DNA of 38,121 nucleotides from Clostridia bacterium (GTDB lineage: Bacteria; Bacillota; Clostridia; Peptostreptococcales; Caminicellaceae), in assembly GCA_022361035.1 (NCBI GenBank), contig JAKSBP010000005.1:1-38121 (forward strand). The letters run 5' to 3'. Below the pieces are notes generated by a model that was not told where the DNA came from, ran no database searches, and saw only the letters and a program-made list of their open reading frames with translations. Made by a program: the position numbers and the translations under genes. Shown here in pieces: positions 1 through 7,797 of this stretch; within the stretch, counting starts at the first letter, position 1; each line of letters opens with the position of its first letter.

Positions 1-176
1 GATGAGTGATTGAGAAAGTTAACTTACTACAGCAGCCACTGAGAATCCTTTAGGCTCATGCTATAAATCTGTTTATGGATAGGTAATAGAAGGTAAAACA
101 GATTTATAAAAATCGCTCAAAAGGAAACCTCAGAGTCTGCTTTCGTTTATTAAATTTGTAAGTCACTCATCTATAG
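1..176 (+). repeat. Dispersed structured repeat, copy 1
   Basis: First of four copies of a ~178-nt repeat; the others are at 20175, 21095 and (truncated, inverted) 36401. The outer ends are complementary: GATGAGTGA at 1-9 pairs with TCACTCATC near 164-172. An internal hairpin ATAAATCTGTTT/AAACAGATTTAT closes a loop holding the conserved GGTAATAGAAGG. The block GAGAATCCTTTAGGCTCATG is identical in all four copies and can fold as GAG-(AAT)-CC-TTTA-GG-CTC. The window edge probably removes a few bases of the left end (CTATAGAAG in other copies). No coding capacity. The nature is inferred: MITE-like element or non-coding RNA. Confidence 0.85.
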
Positions 177-420
177 CCCCTCTTTTTTTATGTCAGGGTG
201 TCGTCAACAATGTTAAGGGGTCGGAGTTATCGACAACATTCATTATATTTTAAAGGGTTAATTAAAATGTGTCCATAAAAATATACGATTATCAATTAGC
301 GTGGTAAGGGGCTGAAATGTTATAGATAAAAGAATATTAAAATTAATGAAGGAAATAATAGGACCAATTTTATAGTAATAACTAGACCAAAATCAGATGT
401 TAAAGGAAAAAATGTAAAAT
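177..420. other. Non-coding stretch with a GGGGTCGG...GACAAC motif
   Basis: No gene is supported here. Positions 217-237 carry a 21-nt motif that recurs with 18 of 21 matches at 11137-11157. The motif is flanked by weak complementarity (AATGTT/AACATT). It resembles the GGGGACGG-type short palindromic sequences scattered in clostridial genomes near REP-associated transposases, which is an analogy from memory and not proof. No good terminator is seen for the minus-strand dipeptidase gene that ends at 421. Confidence 0.4.
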
Positions 421-1809
421 TTACTTAGCAAGTTCGTAAATAGCATGGGCATAAATTTTAGCATTTAAAATTAGGTCTTCTATTTCAATATATTCATCTG
501 GTTTATGGGCAACAATGGTTTTTCCAGGAAAAGTGGGTCCAAAAGCAATGATGTTGGGCATAGCCTTTGCATAGGTTCCTCCACCAATTGACAGGGGTTC
601 GGCCTCTATCCCTGTTTGCTCTTTATAGACTTTCATTAATGTTTCTACCAAGGAGCTATCCTTAGGAAAATATAAGGGTTTTTTGTGTTTAAAGTTTTCA
701 ATACCTATACAACTGCCCTCTATTCTATGGTGAAATGACTCCATTATATGTTCCAGTTCAAAGGTCACAGGGTATCTGATATTAAGAGTGATACGGATAC
801 AGTTATTATTCATATCTATTGTACCCACATTAAAGGAAAGCTCCCCTGTTTCATCCTTACAGTAAATACCGAAGGATTCTCCTTTAGTTTCCATTCCGAT
901 ATATTGATTCAAAAAACTAATATACTCCTTCATTTCTTTGTTTTCTAAATCTAGTGTATCTAAGAAGGTAAAAAGTTGCATGATAGCGTTTTGACCGGGA
1001 ACTACTAAGCTGCCTGGAGCAGAAATCCCATAGGACTTTACAAGGATATTTCCATTCTCTTTCATGGCTTCTATTTCATATCTAGTTTTTAAAGAATATG
1101 CCTTAACTATTTTTATAAGAGAATTAGCATCCTGAGTTTGTAGTAATACTTCGCAATAGTCGGGTACAACATTAGCTCTTTGTCCACCTTTTATGTTAAG
1201 TATTTTTGTACCTGTAGATTGATTTTCTTTTATATTTTTGACTATATCAAATGTGATAATACCCTTTTCTGCATAGACTGCGGGATAATATGCATCGGGG
1301 GTAAAACCTGCTGTAGGAGGTCTTTCCCTATCTAGATAGTAGGGAATATCCTTTGTATTCGTTTCTTCATTTGTTCCAAAAATTATTCTTATCCTTTTAG
1401 ATATAGGGAGGTTTAAGTCTTTAATTACCTTCAAACCATATAGGGCAGCTATTAAAGGCCCCTTATCATCCTTTGCCCCTCTTCCGTAGAGCTTCCCTCC
1501 GTGTACTTCGCCCCCATAGGGTGAATAGGTCCATCCATTTCCTGCTGGAACAACATCTAAATGTCCTAAAACAGCAATATAATCATCTCCTCCTCCATAC
1601 TCGGCATAACCCACATAACCATCTAGATTCTTGACATTAAAGCCAATATTTTTTGAAAGCTTTAAAGCTTCCTCAAGGGCCTTTGCTACACCTTCGCCGA
1701 AGGGCATATTGGGCTTAGCCTTTTCCTCTACACTTTTAATTCTAATAAGGGATTTTGTAGCTTGTATAATTTCACTCCTCATTTCTTCTATCCTATTATT
1801 AAGCTTCAT
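421..1809 (-). CDS. M20-family (PepV/Sapep-like) dipeptidase
   Basis: Predicted cytoplasmic zinc or manganese dipeptidase of peptidase family M20, Sapep/PepV subgroup, 462 residues, which is the usual length. Visible metal and catalytic motifs are GHLDVVPAG (His83, Asp85), GAKDDKG (Asp114), GTNEET (catalytic Glu148, metal Glu149), Asp172 in TPDAYYPAV, and the C-terminal VAHKPDEY (His435). The ATG is preceded by GGAGGT at a 5-nt spacing. It follows the PLP-enzyme gene by 31 nt on the same strand, so the two are almost surely cotranscribed. The pairing suggests processing of a short peptide or N-acylated amino acid followed by an amino-acid conversion, but the substrate cannot be read from the sequence. 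A deacetylase or desuccinylase-like M20 enzyme is less likely, given the PepV-type motifs. Confidence 0.9.
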   Translation of the reverse strand: MKLNNRIEEMRSEIIQATKSLIRIKSVEEKAKPNMPFGEGVAKALEEALKLSKNIGFNVKNLDGYVGYAEYGGGDDYIAVLGHLDVVPAGNGWTYSPYGGEVHGGKLYGRGAKDDKGPLIAALYGLKVIKDLNLPISKRIRIIFGTNEETNTKDIPYYLDRERPPTAGFTPDAYYPAVYAEKGIITFDIVKNIKENQSTGTKILNIKGGQRANVVPDYCEVLLQTQDANSLIKIVKAYSLKTRYEIEAMKENGNILVKSYGISAPGSLVVPGQNAIMQLFTFLDTLDLENKEMKEYISFLNQYIGMETKGESFGIYCKDETGELSFNVGTIDMNNNCIRITLNIRYPVTFELEHIMESFHHRIEGSCIGIENFKHKKPLYFPKDSSLVETLMKVYKEQTGIEAEPLSIGGGTYAKAMPNIIAFGPTFPGKTIVAHKPDEYIEIEDLILNAKIYAHAIYELAK

Positions 1810-1840
1810 TTAACTACCTCCTATCATTTTACTTTTGATT

Positions 1841-2992
1841 TTATACCTTAGGAAAGTCTTTATAGCCACTAGAAGTAGCAATCATAACTACGCAATCATT
1901 TTTAGAAATAACCCCTTGTTTCAGTAATTTTTTGAGACTGCCAATTAAAGTAGCCGAAGAGGATTCTAAGTATAATCCGCTGCTTGAAAGCTCTTTAATA
2001 TTGTCATATACCTTTTTCTGTAGAACACTTATAGCACATCCTTTGGAGTTTTTTATAGCTTCAATGGATTGATAGGTTACGGTAGTTCCTCCAATAGATG
2101 GAGTAAGGGCGTAGTCTCCAGGGAAATTCTCCCTATAATCGGCCCCCTTTAATACCCTTTGTATCCTTTCTATGGGTTCAACCGCTATTAATCTTGGAAA
2201 CTTCTCTATTTTCTTCATATCCTCTAAGTCTTTAAAGCCTTTATAAATTCCCCATAGCAAACCACCACGAGAAGTAGGAATTAATATCCAGTCTGGCAGC
2301 TCACCCTGTAGGTCTTCGTAGATTTCATAGGAAATAGTTTTGTACCCCTCAACACCAAAGGGGTTACTACCTATAGGTGGTGTAATATAGTTGGTAGCTG
2401 GATACCAATCTTCTTTTTCCACCTTTTCTTTCATATAGTCCCATCTGCCCTGGGAGGTTTTTGTATAAATAATCTCTGCTCCAGTTGTTTCAATGGCCCT
2501 TTTCCAGATAGGGTTCATGTTTCTTTGGGAAATAACTTTGCACTTTAATCCAGCTAAGGCTGAATAAGCTGCCAAAGACACTCCGGCATTTCCGCTAGAT
2601 GCGACTGAAATAATTTTTCGATTGATTTCAAGGACTCTAGCAATGATGAAAGGACTCATTCGATCCTTGTGGGAGCCAGTAGGATTTTGAAACTCATTTT
2701 TTATATATAGTGATTTGAGATTGTATTTTTCTGCTAGTCTATGTGCTTCAATCAGGGGTGTACCTCCTTCTCCAAGGGATGGAAATTCTAAATAGGGTAA
2801 AAAATTACCATAACGAAGCATCCTCTTCTTATTATTTTTTATTTTGCAGCTTCCCTTGTAATAGGGTGCTAAGCTTACTGGGAAAGAATCTGCACTACAA
2901 AAAGAGCATCCAGTAAAATAATCATCTATATCAAACTTTTTACCACAGCGTAAACAGTAAAATCCCTTTAATCTATCGTTTAATTTATACAT
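1841..2992 (-). CDS. PLP-dependent threonine-synthase-like enzyme with N-terminal zinc ribbon
   Basis: Fold-type II PLP enzyme of 383 residues. Residues 13-32 hold two CxxC pairs (Cys13/16, Cys29/32), the rubredoxin-like knuckle seen in one threonine-synthase branch. The PLP lysine is Lys109 in NPTGSHKDR, SSGNAG (132-137) would bind the substrate carboxylate, and TSRGG is the probable phosphate-binding turn. Family knowledge: this branch includes threonine synthase, cysteate synthase and related beta-replacement or lyase enzymes. With no homoserine kinase or dehydrogenase nearby and a dipeptidase immediately downstream, a catabolic or specialised role is as likely as threonine synthesis, so no symbol is given. 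Start: ATG after AGGAGGAG. It is divergent from a LysR gene, probably its regulator. Confidence 0.8.
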   Translation of the reverse strand: MYKLNDRLKGFYCLRCGKKFDIDDYFTGCSFCSADSFPVSLAPYYKGSCKIKNNKKRMLRYGNFLPYLEFPSLGEGGTPLIEAHRLAEKYNLKSLYIKNEFQNPTGSHKDRMSPFIIARVLEINRKIISVASSGNAGVSLAAYSALAGLKCKVISQRNMNPIWKRAIETTGAEIIYTKTSQGRWDYMKEKVEKEDWYPATNYITPPIGSNPFGVEGYKTISYEIYEDLQGELPDWILIPTSRGGLLWGIYKGFKDLEDMKKIEKFPRLIAVEPIERIQRVLKGADYRENFPGDYALTPSIGGTTVTYQSIEAIKNSKGCAISVLQKKVYDNIKELSSSGLYLESSSATLIGSLKKLLKQGVISKNDCVVMIATSSGYKDFPKV

Positions 2993-3080
2993 AGGCTCCT
3001 CCTAATTTAAATTGTTTTCTTATGGTTATATTTTATTGTAGGATATTTGATGTGTAAAACGAATATATTAAATAGTATTA

Positions 3081-3095
3081 ATCGATATTATCGAT
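3081..3095. promoter_or_regulatory. Candidate LysR operator (T-N11-A dyad)
   Basis: ATCGATA-T-TATCGAT is a perfect 7-bp inverted repeat with a one-base centre. It contains T at 3082 and A at 3094, the T-N11-A form of LysR-type boxes. It lies in the 124-bp divergent region between the PLP-enzyme gene (start 2992) and the LysR gene (start 3117), close to the LysR start as expected for autoregulation. The regulator assignment is inference from position and form. Confidence 0.6.
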
Positions 3096-3116
3096 ATATA
3101 TGAAAAGGAGGGGTCT

Positions 3117-3983
3117 TTGTTGAATTATGATAATTATAAAACCTTTATTATTCTATCGGAAACCATGAGCTTTTCTAGAACTGCTGAAAAACTTAATGTA
3201 GTTCAATCAACGGTATCTAATCGTATGCAGGAGCTTGAAAAATACTTAGGAAAAAAGTTGTTTACTCGTTCCAATAAAAAGGTAGAACTCACAAATGCAG
3301 GAAAAATTTTTTTGCCCTATGCTAAAAGACTAATATTAATTGAGCATGAGGGATTAGAGAAACTGAGTATTTTGACTCACTATAAAGATTATCTTAATAT
3401 TGGGGCCGTAGACTCTATTTATAGAGGATTTATTCCTAACATAGCTAAATCTTATATTTCAGAGTTTAGTGATACATCTTTAAAAATTACCATTAGTCAT
3501 TCAAATCAAATTCTACAGCTATTGTCCGATGGAATTTTAGATATTGGCTATGTATATATAAAAAGTAAGTCACGAAAGGTAGAGTCATATGTTCTCGGTA
3601 GACAAGAGATTATTCTCGTAACCCATCCAAATAATCAAATATATCCAGGGGGAATTTCTTTAAAGAACCTACATAATATCCAGCTTTTGTTTGCGGACCT
3701 GGGAGATATATTTAATAATTGGATTTTTGAAATTTTCCCTAAAAACTATACCTTTCATTTTCATATTGACCAGATTTCACAAATGATTGAGTATCTTAAA
3801 GCAGAGTTGGGATTTGCCTTTGTGTTAAGGTCTTCAGTAGAAAGGGAGTTGTGGAAAAAGGAGTTGGTAGAAGTAAAGATATTGGATGTTAGTCCACCAA
3901 CTATAGAAAGCTATATGGTAATTAATAAAAAGAGAATAAATGCCCTAGGTGTACGTCAATGGCTTGAGCTGGTTGAGAAATAA
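3117..3983 (+). CDS. LysR-family transcriptional regulator
   Basis: 288-residue LysR-type regulator. The N-terminal winged helix (about residues 4-62) includes SFSRTAEKLNVVQSTVSNRMQ and TNAGKIFLPYAKR, the classic LysR HTH with the ArgGlu-type linker replaced by EKYLGKKLFTR. The remainder is the periplasmic-binding-like effector domain. The start is TTG: codons at 3117 and 3120 are both TTG, and AGGAGG at 3107-3112 gives better spacing to 3120, so one residue may be lost from the N-terminus. It is divergent from the threonine-synthase-like/dipeptidase pair, with a LysR-type dyad between them, so it probably controls that pair in response to a pathway metabolite. The effector is unknown. Confidence 0.9.
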   Translation: MLNYDNYKTFIILSETMSFSRTAEKLNVVQSTVSNRMQELEKYLGKKLFTRSNKKVELTNAGKIFLPYAKRLILIEHEGLEKLSILTHYKDYLNIGAVDSIYRGFIPNIAKSYISEFSDTSLKITISHSNQILQLLSDGILDIGYVYIKSKSRKVESYVLGRQEIILVTHPNNQIYPGGISLKNLHNIQLLFADLGDIFNNWIFEIFPKNYTFHFHIDQISQMIEYLKAELGFAFVLRSSVERELWKKELVEVKILDVSPPTIESYMVINKKRINALGVRQWLELVEK

Positions 3984-4100
3984 GGTGTACAAAAGGTTAA
4001 AGGTGAATAGGGTGAAAGGCTAATAAAAGTCAATAGTTTCTAATAGTTGCCTTGATTTTATGTATTTTCTTTAAGATAGGATTTTCAATGACTATGTTAA

Positions 4101-4223
4101 TCATATATTGGGTATATATTATATAGCTTTACTAAAAAAGCAAGAAATATTGAAAATATTGAATTAAGTATTAGGAATAGTATTGACTATATTTTAGATA
4201 CTATCTATAAGGATGAATTTTAA
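4101..4223 (+). pseudogene. Possible 3' coding fossil upstream of the DUF488 gene
   Basis: A 40-codon stop-free segment bounded by a stop at each end. It has protein-like composition toward its end (NIELSIRNSIDYILDTIYK) and no start or ribosome site. Its stop lies 19 nt before the DUF488 start, as a former upstream operon partner would. It may equally be a chance open frame. The rest of 3984-4242 is AT-rich with nothing recognised. Confidence 0.25.
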
Positions 4224-4242
4224 AAGAAGGTGAAAGTAAAAA

Positions 4243-4860
4243 ATGGATATATTTACGATAGGACATTCAAATTATTCCATAGATAGACTAATTGACATGT
4301 TAAATTATCACAATATTAACTGTATAGTAGATATTAGAGGAACACCTTATTCTAAATATAACGTTCAATTTAATAGAGAAGCCCTTTCAAAAACCCTAAC
4401 AAATAAAGGCTATGTGTATATTTATATGGGTAAAGAATTCGCAGCTCAAAGGCAGAATAAAGACATGTATATGGAAGAAGGTTATGCTGATTTTGAAAAA
4501 GTAATACATGACAAAGATTTTTTAAAGGGGATTAAGCGGTTAAAAATTGGATATAAAAAGGGGTATAGAATCGTATTAATGGGAGCAATGCAAGACCCTA
4601 TTAATTGCCATAGATCCATTTTATTAGGAAGAGCACTTGAAGATGCAGGATTTACTTTAAAACACATATTACATGATTATACACTAGCATCTCAAGAAGA
4701 ATTAGAAGAAAGGCTTCTAGTAAAATACTATGATAACAGAAATCAAATAACTATTGATACTTATATGGGAACAGAGCCATCAAAAGAAGATTTAATAAAG
4801 GAATGTTATAGACAAAGCAATAAGGAAATTGGCTATAGGGTTGAGAAGATTAAGCGTTAA
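4243..4860 (+). CDS. DUF488 family protein
   Basis: 205-residue member of the DUF488 family. The family signature is at the N-terminus (IFTIGHSNYSIDRLIDML, then VDIRGTPYSKYNVQFN) and in the middle (GYRIVLMGAMQDPINCHRS, which matches the family LLCAE-(x)-CHR block with the cysteine and histidine kept at CHR). Function is not established; structural relationships to rhodanese-like folds and a role in nucleic-acid or sulfur chemistry have been suggested for the family. It is longer than many members because of a C-terminal tail of ~40 residues. It stands alone on the plus strand, convergent with the haloperoxidase-like gene, with a strong shared terminator after it. The ATG follows AGAAGGTGA. 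Confidence 0.8.
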   Translation: MDIFTIGHSNYSIDRLIDMLNYHNINCIVDIRGTPYSKYNVQFNREALSKTLTNKGYVYIYMGKEFAAQRQNKDMYMEEGYADFEKVIHDKDFLKGIKRLKIGYKKGYRIVLMGAMQDPINCHRSILLGRALEDAGFTLKHILHDYTLASQEELEERLLVKYYDNRNQITIDTYMGTEPSKEDLIKECYRQSNKEIGYRVEKIKR

Positions 4861-4950
4861 CTTTACAAAACTTTTGTAAGAGTTTTGAAATGACAAAAGA
4901 GGAAACTATAATTAATGATATTTACGTTAAGTAGTAGGATTATATTATAT

Positions 4951-4984
4951 AACCCCTTAGAAAATCTTATTTTTCTAAGGGGTT
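4951..4984. terminator. Bidirectional intrinsic terminator
   Basis: AACCCCTTAGAAAA at 4951-4964 pairs perfectly over 14 bp with 4971-4984, with a 6-nt loop. It sits between the convergent DUF488 and haloperoxidase-like genes. The plus-strand side is followed by TTTATATT. A diverged copy of the same structure precedes the haloperoxidase pseudogene (about 12835-12865), showing that gene and terminator were duplicated together. Confidence 0.85.
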
Positions 4985-4988
4985 TATA

Positions 4989-6776
4989 TTAGATTATTAT
5001 AGTAGTTCCATCAAATTTAGTTAAAGTAAATCCATCAAAGTTCTCATTGTAGGTATCTTTATAATCCTGAAGTATTCTTATAGCTACTGTTTCACCTAAT
5101 TTTAAGCCTTCACTGGAATCTGAACGCCAATGGACACCTGCGAGGTCTCGGCCAAGGGAGATATTAGAAGCAAATTTATTTAATTCTCCTCCTACCGTTA
5201 AAGGTGGTCCTACATAAGGTACTAGTCTAAGGCCATCTTTGCTAGCTACAACCGGATTAGGGATCACAAAGGATTCATTAAAGAATGCCTTTAGCATTGT
5301 GGCACAAGCTCCAGCATTAGTAGCATGACCAGCAGGATAGGATGGATGAGTAGGGGAGCCTTCGGGATAAGCCATAGGCAATAGGAAAGTACCATACTCA
5401 TCGAATATTTTAGGAAGAACTGAAGATTCAAATAACTCTGGATTAATAGGATAATCTGTTGCTCCTGTCAAATTGTTCTGAACAGCTCCACCAAAGGCCT
5501 CTGGACGAAGCACACGCTGTACTAAAAACTTTTGGAACCAAGCGGCTTCTAGTGCTACCCGTGATGCTTTAGCAACAAATTCTAAGAATTGGGCTGAACC
5601 AAAGGTTATAAAACCATCCTGAGTTCTAGAATCTAGATATGGGTTTTGTGGATCTAATGCCTGGGAGCCAAAACCTAGTAGAATCAGGCAAGCGCCTAGC
5701 ATACCTTGGTAGGTAAAATCTACATGAACCCATTCCCCTAAATCTCGAGCGTTTCTAATAAAACGTCTAGGAGGATCAAAGGTTATTGAGCCACTTGGTA
5801 ATCCACCATTTTGAATATTTAGCCATTCATTATAGGTCACCATAAAATCTTCACCGGCTACTGGACTATTATATCTTTGGACGATAGTTGTATTTCCATA
5901 TGGAATATTTTTGAAAAAGAATTGTGAAATATAGGGTCCTACCAAATCACCGGGTGTATTCCCTCTAAACAAGGTATTTGGAGTAACAACTCCATCTTGC
6001 TTCGGGCCTCTAAAGTCTGAAAACTTTGATAAATCAGCAGCAGCCTCAATAGTAATTGGGTTAGTATCATAATCTGTGAAGGCCACATCTCGAGCTAGAG
6101 CTGACCAATAGTCCTCAGCCATTTCGCCAGCACGCCAAGCACTGCTAAAGGTTGGGGGTACTATCATAGTCAAATGGTGAGAGTCAGGGCCTGTCAAGTC
6201 ATATGCATAGGAAGCTTGAGGATTAGCAAGCTTTGTAGGTCCTCCCAAAGGAATTTGTTCAAAAATACATGGATTACCGGTGGTTAAGGCTCTAATAAAG
6301 ACGTTATATGCATTAAGATCCACCTCACCTAGCTCGTTGTGGGGTAAGGTCTTAGTAAAGTTACCTATTTTACTGGCAAATAAATCTTCATCTCCGTTAC
6401 ATGGATGATTTGGAAGAGGAAGATCTCTTTCAAATTTTGCTGCATTTTCACGGATTTCAAAAGCCTCATCTTTACGCTGTAGTGGAGTTAATGGTCCAAT
6501 TTCGCAGCATTTTCCTAAATTGGGGTTTGTATTCATAGACTGCTCTTTATGCCCTCTTTTTTCAGGAGTTTCCTTTCCTTCTTTTTGACCATACTCTTTT
6601 GACATAGATTTATCCCCCTGATTAAAGCTATTTAATACTTCTTCTGGGAGATGCTGTTCAGTTAACGTTTTGATTTCACAACACTTCTCTGAATTTAAGT
6701 TTATATTAGTTTCTTTTTCATCTACCTTCTTTTTATAAGTATTCTTTTTTTCTTTTTGTTCATTCTTTTCTGTCAT
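4989..6776 (-). CDS. Vanadium-dependent haloperoxidase / PAP2-like protein
   Basis: 595-residue protein with the vanadate-site residues of bacterial vanadium haloperoxidases and the related PAP2 acid phosphatases: Lys416 and Arg424 in KFLVQRVLRPE, PSYPAGH with His484, and GRDLAGVHWRSD with Arg543 and catalytic His549. It would catalyse H2O2-dependent halide oxidation or phosphoryl hydrolysis; which cannot be told from sequence. The homologous domain starts near residue 115. Before it is a Lys/Glu-rich extension with two copies of a KCCEI-x2-LT peptide (about residues 31-39 and 89-97) and no signal peptide. The start at 6776 is chosen over 6800 because GAGGTG lies 7 nt upstream of this ATG. 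A decayed paralogue lies at 12872-13337. Unusual in a likely anaerobe. Confidence 0.85.
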   Translation of the reverse strand: MTEKNEQKEKKNTYKKKVDEKETNINLNSEKCCEIKTLTEQHLPEEVLNSFNQGDKSMSKEYGQKEGKETPEKRGHKEQSMNTNPNLGKCCEIGPLTPLQRKDEAFEIRENAAKFERDLPLPNHPCNGDEDLFASKIGNFTKTLPHNELGEVDLNAYNVFIRALTTGNPCIFEQIPLGGPTKLANPQASYAYDLTGPDSHHLTMIVPPTFSSAWRAGEMAEDYWSALARDVAFTDYDTNPITIEAAADLSKFSDFRGPKQDGVVTPNTLFRGNTPGDLVGPYISQFFFKNIPYGNTTIVQRYNSPVAGEDFMVTYNEWLNIQNGGLPSGSITFDPPRRFIRNARDLGEWVHVDFTYQGMLGACLILLGFGSQALDPQNPYLDSRTQDGFITFGSAQFLEFVAKASRVALEAAWFQKFLVQRVLRPEAFGGAVQNNLTGATDYPINPELFESSVLPKIFDEYGTFLLPMAYPEGSPTHPSYPAGHATNAGACATMLKAFFNESFVIPNPVVASKDGLRLVPYVGPPLTVGGELNKFASNISLGRDLAGVHWRSDSSEGLKLGETVAIRILQDYKDTYNENFDGFTLTKFDGTTIII

Positions 6777-7030
6777 ATATAAACACCTCACTAAATCCAT
6801 TTAATTAGAAAAGTTTTTTAATGCTTTTCCAGTATTTATATATGTATTTAAATTAAAAAGGTTACAAATCAATGTAATACTTTTATTTTCTGTTCCAGTT
6901 TAACTGAGAAAATTATAAGAGAAATAAAAGAAATGAATTAAGAGTGGCACAGAGAGAGGTTAGAGCACTATATTAATCCACTGTCAAAAAAGAGAAAATA
7001 ACGTAATCTTGAGCCATTTAAAAAATAAAA

Positions 7031-7064
7031 AAGCTAAACAACTAGATTTTCTAGAGTTTAGCTT
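7031..7064 (-). terminator. Intrinsic terminator of the Rid-family gene
   Basis: AAGCTAAAC (about 7032-7040) pairs with GTTTAGCTT (about 7057-7065), with an inner CTAGA/TCTAG helix. Read on the minus strand it is followed by TTTTTTATTTTTT, an ideal U-tract. It lies just past the stop of the gene at 7091. Confidence 0.85.
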
Positions 7065-7090
7065 CTCGTTTTTAAGTTATAGAAAATTTT

Positions 7091-7501
7091 TTATTCAGGG
7101 ATTATTGCTATGGCATCCATTTCCATTAAATAATCGGGGTGGGCCAGTCCTGCCACATATAGTAAAGTAATGGCCGGTGGATTAGGTTTATCTCCCCATC
7201 TATCCTGGAAAACCTCGAATGCCGGCATAGGACTTTGACCTTGCTTAACATATACATTCCACTTTATAATGTTTTCTAATTTTGCTCCAGCCGATTTTAG
7301 AGCTTTTTCGATATTGGATAGTATCTGCTGAGCCTGTTCTTTTATATTATCTTTACCGATTATATTACCATCTTTGTCAACAGAATCCTGTCCTCCAATA
7401 TATATAGTTTTATTTAACCCCTTTACAGAAATAACTTGTGTAAAACCTTGGGGTTTCATCATATTATCTGGATTTATATATGAGACATTCTTATTTTCCA
7501 T
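7091..7501 (-). CDS. Rid (YjgF/YER057c/UK114) family protein, non-archetypal
   Basis: 136 residues, the typical size of the trimeric Rid family. Recognisable features are the IYIGGQDSVDKDGNIIG strand-turn, QAQQILSNIEKAL and the C-terminal block PPAITLLYVAGLAHPDYLMEMDAIA. In archetypal RidA the equivalent block is PARxxV-x3-LP with a catalytic arginine that binds the imine or enamine carboxylate. Here that arginine is Ile (PAI), so it is probably not a 2-aminoacrylate deaminase but belongs to one of the Rid1-7-like subgroups of unknown substrate. ATG start preceded by AGGAAGG. It is a single-gene unit with its own terminator; 7502-7797 upstream, to the next divergent gene, is AT-rich with no other recognised gene. 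Confidence 0.85.
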   Translation of the reverse strand: MENKNVSYINPDNMMKPQGFTQVISVKGLNKTIYIGGQDSVDKDGNIIGKDNIKEQAQQILSNIEKALKSAGAKLENIIKWNVYVKQGQSPMPAFEVFQDRWGDKPNPPAITLLYVAGLAHPDYLMEMDAIAIIPE

Positions 7502-7797
7502 ATCCGACCTTCCTCTCCCTAATCATTTTTCCTCACCACGTTTAAGACCTATAATAATGAATATACCCTTTCTTTAAAAATCTAAACTAGGATTATGGAG
7601 GAAAAGGGAGGGAAATACTATAACGAGGAAAAATTTATATGAAAAAAGTTATCCTAGCTAATATGGAACCTTATTTATTTAAGCTAAGGGCCTAGAATTT
7701 TTGTATAGGCCAGGTTATTAACATCAATATAAAATAAAATTAACATATGTATGATATTATATTTAACAATATAATATGAGAGGAGATATTGTGTACA

